A DNA stretch of 64,000 nucleotides from Lepas anatifera (lineage: Eukaryota > Arthropoda > Thecostraca > Lepadidae): the NCBI GenBank assembly GCA_034440635.1, contig JAOTON010000386.1:62001-126000 (forward strand). Direction: 5' to 3'. The notes beneath the pieces were generated by a model. That model was not told the DNA's origin. It searched no databases and saw only the letters and a program-made list of their open reading frames with translations. Below are positions 59,253 through 64,000 of the stretch, piece after piece; within the stretch, counting starts at the first letter, position 1; each line of letters starts with the position of its first letter. Position numbers and translations under genes: made by a program.

Positions 59253-60284
59253 TTAACATGCGCCCCGTTGGGGTCCCTGGCATGACACGCCCCGCTGTGG
59301 GGGTTGCGTTTTTCGCCCCGCCCCCCTCCGTATCTCATTTTCCAGGAAAGCTAAAGGAAAATTACGGACGGTGTTCGAAGCTCTTGACGACACGAAGAGG
59401 AATTATAAGAAACATTTCTATATCAGGTCAATATAGAAGTCAGCATAAGTCAAAGAAGGTTCCATAAGCTTACAACAGGGCGGTGTACGTTTACCCCTTT
59501 AGATTTTTTACTCAGTGAAGGTAGAGCAAATATGTATGCATTATTGGATTCCTCTCATCGTGGATAATCGAAAGATGTAACTGTATAATATGACCTTGCT
59601 AGGTTAAATTGGGAAAATGACCTTACATCGAGCTAGGTCAAGGTCACATGGTGACCTGGTATGGTCATGTTGCATATCAATCGACTTCCCGTAACAATAT
59701 AAGCACAACAAGAGCAAAATGGGACCTTTATCTCAATTCTGTGAGAAGTTATTGGCAAAACAGTCACTGTATGTTCCTGTGACCTGACATGACCTTTGAG
59801 AAGTCAGATGGTCAAAAACGCAACTTTAAGGTCAAGATTGTGGCAAGAATTCACGGTTTGATAATTTTCAGCATTACCTATCCAGTTCTTACTGAAAACG
59901 AGCCCTTTCTGTTTTTCGCCATAGAATTATAATGGGGTGACCAAAAAATTTACCCCACCTTAGGTCAACAGTGTCTAACTTCCGAGGTAGCAGATGTTTA
60001 GACCCCAATGACCTTATAATGTGGTGAAAGTTTAAAGCTGATCGGTTGACAGATGTTGCTTAGGCGCTGCTTCAAACTCGTGATTTTGGGTTTTGACCTT
60101 GGGTAACTTGACCTTGAATAGCTCCTTGAGTTGATATGACCGGACCTAAAAAATTTGGCCAGATGCGTAAAATTGTTCAGGAATAAGGTACTGTAAGTTT
60201 CGTTGTCTTGCGGCTCCCCGTTTTTTTGTATCTGGGAAAAACCAGGAGGGGGGAATTTCGCCCCCCCAGCGGGGCGCGTATTAA
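59253..60284 (+). mobile_element. TTAA family I, complete copy
   Basis: TTAACATGCGCCCCGTTGGG to CCCCCAGCGGGGCGCGTATTAA. Right palindrome GGGGGGAATTTCGCCCCCCC. Many TGACCT/AGGTCA sites (for example CATGGTGACCTGGTATGGTC). No coding capacity. Confidence 0.85.
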
Positions 60285-60379
60285 TATGCATATCGACTAT
60301 GCTAGGTTGGACGGTGACCTTGACCTGACCTGAGGTCAGGCCATTGCTGCGTTTTGACCTAGTATAGTCATATTATATA

Positions 60380-60565
60380 TATGTTACGGCCCGTATGGAA
60401 AACCGGCCCGTTTGCAAACGGGCCGGCCCATTTGTAAACGGGCCAAATAGCTGGCCCGTATGCAAACGGGCCAGCAAATTGGCCCGTTTGCAAATGGGCC
60501 GGTCCGTTTGCATAACGTCCGGCCCGTTTGCAAACCGGCCGGACTTTTTGCAAACGGGCCAAAGC
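60380..60565. repeat. Array of palindromic GGCCCGTTTGCAAACGGGCC units
   Basis: About eight imperfect units, several exactly GGCCCGTTTGCAAACGGGCC or one or two bases off (ATTTGTAAACGGGCC, CGTATGCAAACGGGCC). A second array is at 63843-64000. Confidence 0.9.
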
Positions 60566-61048
60566 TGATAAAGATGTGGGTAGCAGGTAATGACAAGTCA
60601 ACTTAGTTGATGGTATGTCGGTTAGGAGAAAAATTGTCAATCGCGAGGTGTAAGTGAGTGACATGTCAACCATGTCAATAATAATTTGAATAAGAGAAAC
60701 ACGCCATCAATGATCTGAAATTTTTGGGTAATAGTTTTTGTCATGAAACTGCCCTATACCTATCAATAGCTGTCATGATACCGTTAAATATTTACTGATA
60801 GATATATATCCTTCTGAAACCACCTAAGCATAAGCATAAGCCTGGGCATAAGCGATCATTAGCGATCCCTGTTTTAGTGAAATATTAATTTTCATACTAG
60901 GTAAGTATGTACTTTGATTAAGTTACTAGTCATTCTAGATACTTGTTAAATATGTTTGCAGTCAAATTCAAGATAATTTATAAAAAACATAGGCGTTTTT
61001 GTCTTTGTTCACGGCTTTGGCATACAGTTTCTCATATTGCAGCCCACA

Positions 61049-62272
61049 TCAGGGCAACGAGATCAGCAGAACAGTGGATTTAAGCAACAGTGCATTTAAT
61101 ACAAATTTTGAACCAGCTCCCCGCAGATTGCAACACCATTTCTGATAAAACTTACTTGCAGAATGTTGGGGGTTGGCTCCAAAGATACAGAAAATGTCAA
61201 CTAGGTTGTACGCCACCTGTTCTTCTGACTTTGTTCGGAGTGGACGCAACACTACGAATTTGGTGAGGTGATTCTGACAATTTAGTATATAGGAATATCC
61301 ATCCTTCCTCTCACTGTGCCAGTCGCTGAGGTCGACTTGAGCATGTCTGGCCATGTCATCAGTAATGGTTGAGAGTGACACTATTGTATTCTGTAGCCGT
61401 GTCTTCTTCGTCTCGCAGTTTTTGCAGGTTTCTAGGTACAGCCCGACAGTTGCACGGCTAATGTTGGCGTATTTGTACTTACTGCGTTAAAGGGAAAGTG
61501 GCACCACTTTCCTTTAACGCAGTAAAGTACAAATAACGTAGTTTTAACTGAGATAGCCAAGTTGTAAAGCATGCTGGAAAACCCGGCACTCAATATATCG
61601 TTTGTCTTGAAACTCAAAGCTTCCGTAGAGAAAAGCTAACAACCTACCTGAAATAAACCCCATGTACCCCATGTAGCAGGCCACAACTGTCAGCTGTTGG
61701 TGTGACGACATATGCTAACGTCATGGTGAGTATCAGCCAATCGAAGCCCTTGAAGCCTATTGAATATGGTAGTAGTTGTCAGATCATGACATCATCCACA
61801 GGCAGAGACTTATTACTTTCTATAGAGGAGCATTTTAAAAATAAAAATATCGAGCTTATTGTACATGTTTTCAGGGAAATCATGGACGCTTTCATGAACT
61901 TTGGCTAGAAGTACCCTAATTGCACTAAATTCCAAGATTCGACCAGGGTGCCACATTCCCTTTAAACGTCTTGCTACTGCCAGGATGCCCCAGTGAAAGG
62001 TGCAGCTCATGAATAACATCAAAGACTTCCTCATTGTGGATGATTTCTCGTCATGTGTTTTTGTTGATCAACTTTTGCACTCCTGCAATTGTAACTAAAT
62101 CATACTTTCTGAAGCGCGGGTAGTGTCTCGCTAAGTACAGCTTTCCATGAGCCTTAATGTCCGCTAAGTCTTTGACGATCTCATCATAAGTGACCTTCGG
62201 CACCGACTGCGTGTTCGTTGCTTTCTCATCTTTCGCAGCAACAAAAATAAGCAAGAACTCCTCTTGCGACAT
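61049..62272 (-). pseudogene. Decayed KRBA2-like/Ginger-type integrase gene
   Basis: A DDE integrase of the kind shared by Gypsy-like retrotransposons, Ginger transposons and the domesticated KRBA2 group. Minus-strand order: an N-terminal helical domain (YDEIVKDLADIKAHGKLYLA, RKYDLVTI), the H2C2 zinc domain (HNEEVFDVIHEL, LSLGHPG, then YKYANISRATVGL and CKNCETKK), and the catalytic core beginning HAQVDLSDW (first Asp) and NHLTKFVVLRPLRTK. Past IFCIFGA the frame breaks where the second Asp is expected. A frame shift also lies near the start of the zinc domain. A TTAA MITE (61487-61965) sits between the histidine and cysteine halves of the zinc domain. Not functional as it stands. Confidence 0.78.
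61487..61965 (-). mobile_element. TTAA MITE (family K), copy 2, inside the integrase gene
   Basis: TTAAAGGGAATGTGGCACCC on the right (minus strand) and TTAAAGGGAAAGTGGCACC on the left. The interior resembles 20423-20880 inverted (TTACAACTTGGCTATCTC, ATCATGACATCATCCACAGG). Both edges are TTAA. Its left end carries an inverted copy of about 20 bases of the flanking host gene. Confidence 0.85.
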
Positions 62273-63842
62273 AGTTCCTGATTATAATCATTATTGGTAA
62301 CTTAATGAAGCAAGAGAGTGGGCACAAGACGAGGTTTGGGACAACACGCACATTGGAAATGATATGACCGCATTCACTTTTCAGGGCATATTTTCCATAG
62401 TATTCAACAATCGAAAACCAATCTGATCAGAGGCTAGATAATGCCGGTGTTCACCAGAGGTGGTCTTTGCCTGTGACTAAGCCAGATTCTTAGCATCGTT
62501 AAAACTGTTTTTTGGCAAACAAGGGCACTAAGTTATTTCGGATACATATTTACTTTGATAACTGAATACGTAGGTACCAGTCATCCTTAAATGCTAAAGC
62601 TCTACAAGCAGCAATCTATTCAAGCATTGCAAGCATTTCTGCACGCATGTAAATGGAATGCAGTGCATTCACAATGCTTGCCATGTTCAGATATTAATAT
62701 TAACTTAATTTAATCGCCCAGTTTACAAATTCATGGGAAATAAAAAGATTCATGAAAATGGAAAATTAGATGCATTAAACTAAAAATACGGACTTTCTCT
62801 AATAGACCAGACCCAATCAGTTTCCATACAACTTAGTTTTCATGGTCCAAATGCGATCTGATCAAACCGCAGATCCAGATACATCTTGGAGTCGTCGAGT
62901 TCATGAAGCGCTATTTTCCCAACACTTTAGCACAGACTCTGCCATAGTGATGTGAAAAACGCGCGTACTCCATCTGCATGCGATCCGGATCACATTTTGG
63001 CCATAGAGACTAGGCCAGTGACTATCATCCGAATCCAAAATCCAATAAATATGTATTGAATACAACTAATTCGATAATGACCTGGATTCAAATGCTCACC
63101 CAGTTTCAGCTAAGCTGTTCCGGCACTCAGCAAAGGTGGAGGTAATGTTACCTGGGATAATTTGCCTAGAAGGCCCCGAAGCAGCCAATTTGGATTCAGT
63201 AAAGCAGAGGAAGATAGACTGCAGCATAAAATGAAAAATTAATTTGGAACTTTGTTTCAGCTACTTAATTTCCTTTACGTAGAAAGATGGCAGCCTTAGC
63301 TAAACCTTCTATGATGAGAGGCGCTGGCATTGCCTCTAATCTAATTATCCTGGCCAGGTATGATTGTAAATGCAGATGGGGTGGCACAGGATATTTATCA
63401 AATTCTTAAATCCATGACTCAAAAATGAATATTTTAATATGGACCTCTCCCCAAACCAGAAATAGAGCATAACCTGAAATCGAAGATTGTAAATTTCTAA
63501 TGCTATATTTAGGGTTCAATCCAGGGATGACGCAATATTCTTAAACGTAGGTACACAACCATGCATAACATTTACCAGAGATTCAGCAAGTCTCAAGGCG
63601 ACGAGGCGTCCAATCACCCCTGCACTTCCAGATAAAGAAGGCGTACAACGCTTGGTCTTCCGGCGGCGGTCGGGTCACTATTATGCTCAGGAGGTGGAGT
63701 GGGCGGGATTTATCCAATGCACTTCGGTCCAGAAGTGGAAAATTAGGCATGATGCGATTTGGGCTAATTTTCTGAAATTTGATCAGTAGACCCATTCCAA
63801 GAACGCTGCTGCGTGCGAATTCATTTTACTCAAATCCGTTTT
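62273..63842. other. No gene recognised
   Basis: No coding signal. TGCAAGCATT/TGCAAGCATTTCTGCACGC words near 62620-62650 and CGGCGGCGGTCGGGTCAC at 63662 are isolated. Confidence 0.4.
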
Positions 63843-64000
63843 AAACGAGCCGGCTGATTTGTAAACGGACCGGCCGGTTTGCAAACGGGCTGGCCAGTTT
63901 GTAAACGGGCCGGCCGGTTTGCAAACGGGCCAGGATACTAGAAAACCCAAACGGGCCAGACTTTTCAACGGGCCCATCGCTGGCCCGTTTGCTGACGCCA
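63843..64000. repeat. Second array of GGCCCGTTTGCAAACGGGCC-type units, runs off the window
   Basis: GCCGGCCGGTTTGCAAACGG, GGCCAGTTTGTAAACGGGCC and CTGGCCCGTTTGCTGACG follow one another. Similar to 60380-60565, so the 3.3 kb between may be bounded by them. Confidence 0.85.

Noticed and set aside
60380..60565. CRISPR array
   Set aside because: Units are contiguous palindromes without unique spacers, in an animal genome.

Overview
The window is animal nuclear DNA: genes are interrupted by introns with GT/AG junctions, there are tRNA-derived SINEs with target-site duplications, and transposable elements are very dense. The recognisable genes are a Ror-family receptor tyrosine kinase, a METTL24/FkbM-type methyltransferase-like protein and a WSCD-like Golgi sulfotransferase. 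They fit an invertebrate, and an arthropod (perhaps a crustacean) is my best guess, but nothing in the window proves the phylum.

Host genes, all on the minus strand: (1) Two adjoining exons of a Ror/Nrk-like receptor (98-663 and 1107-1344) encode the complete Frizzled cysteine-rich domain, the kringle and the start of the transmembrane helix. The kinase part lies beyond the left edge. (2) A METTL24-like gene: the terminal catalytic exon is 23818-24607. A signal-anchor exon at 43845-44056 has a matching splice phase and is probably its first coding exon, which gives an intron of about 19 kb packed with transposons. (3) An apparently complete, intronless type II membrane sulfotransferase (53001-54110). 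Gene-to-gene cooperation is not evident; these are ordinary, separately acting host genes.

Mobile DNA: decayed retroelements include a CR1/Jockey-like LINE (34009-35510), a PHD-finger/reverse transcriptase/restriction-like-endonuclease element (about 37830-41156) split by two SINEs, a Penelope-like GIY-YIG remnant (49068-49800) split by a MITE, and an integrase gene (61049-62272) split by a TTAA MITE. A 0.95-kb hairpin at 6351-7301 carries a hammerhead-ribozyme-like core.

The most striking content is a set of at least ten families of 0.4-1.5 kb elements bounded by TTAA. Many share one plan: TTAA, a family-specific GC-rich palindrome repeated at both ends, a conserved CTAAGATCTCG-like block, and a body loaded with TGACCT/AGGTCA, the nuclear-receptor half-site. 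They nest in one another and abut at shared TTAA sites. Two insertions can be read directly, into a SINE tail and into the integrase gene, and these support TTAA target duplication. The right edge holds palindromic GGCCCGTTTGCAAACGGGCC arrays at 60.4 kb and 63.85-64 kb that may bracket a larger element.
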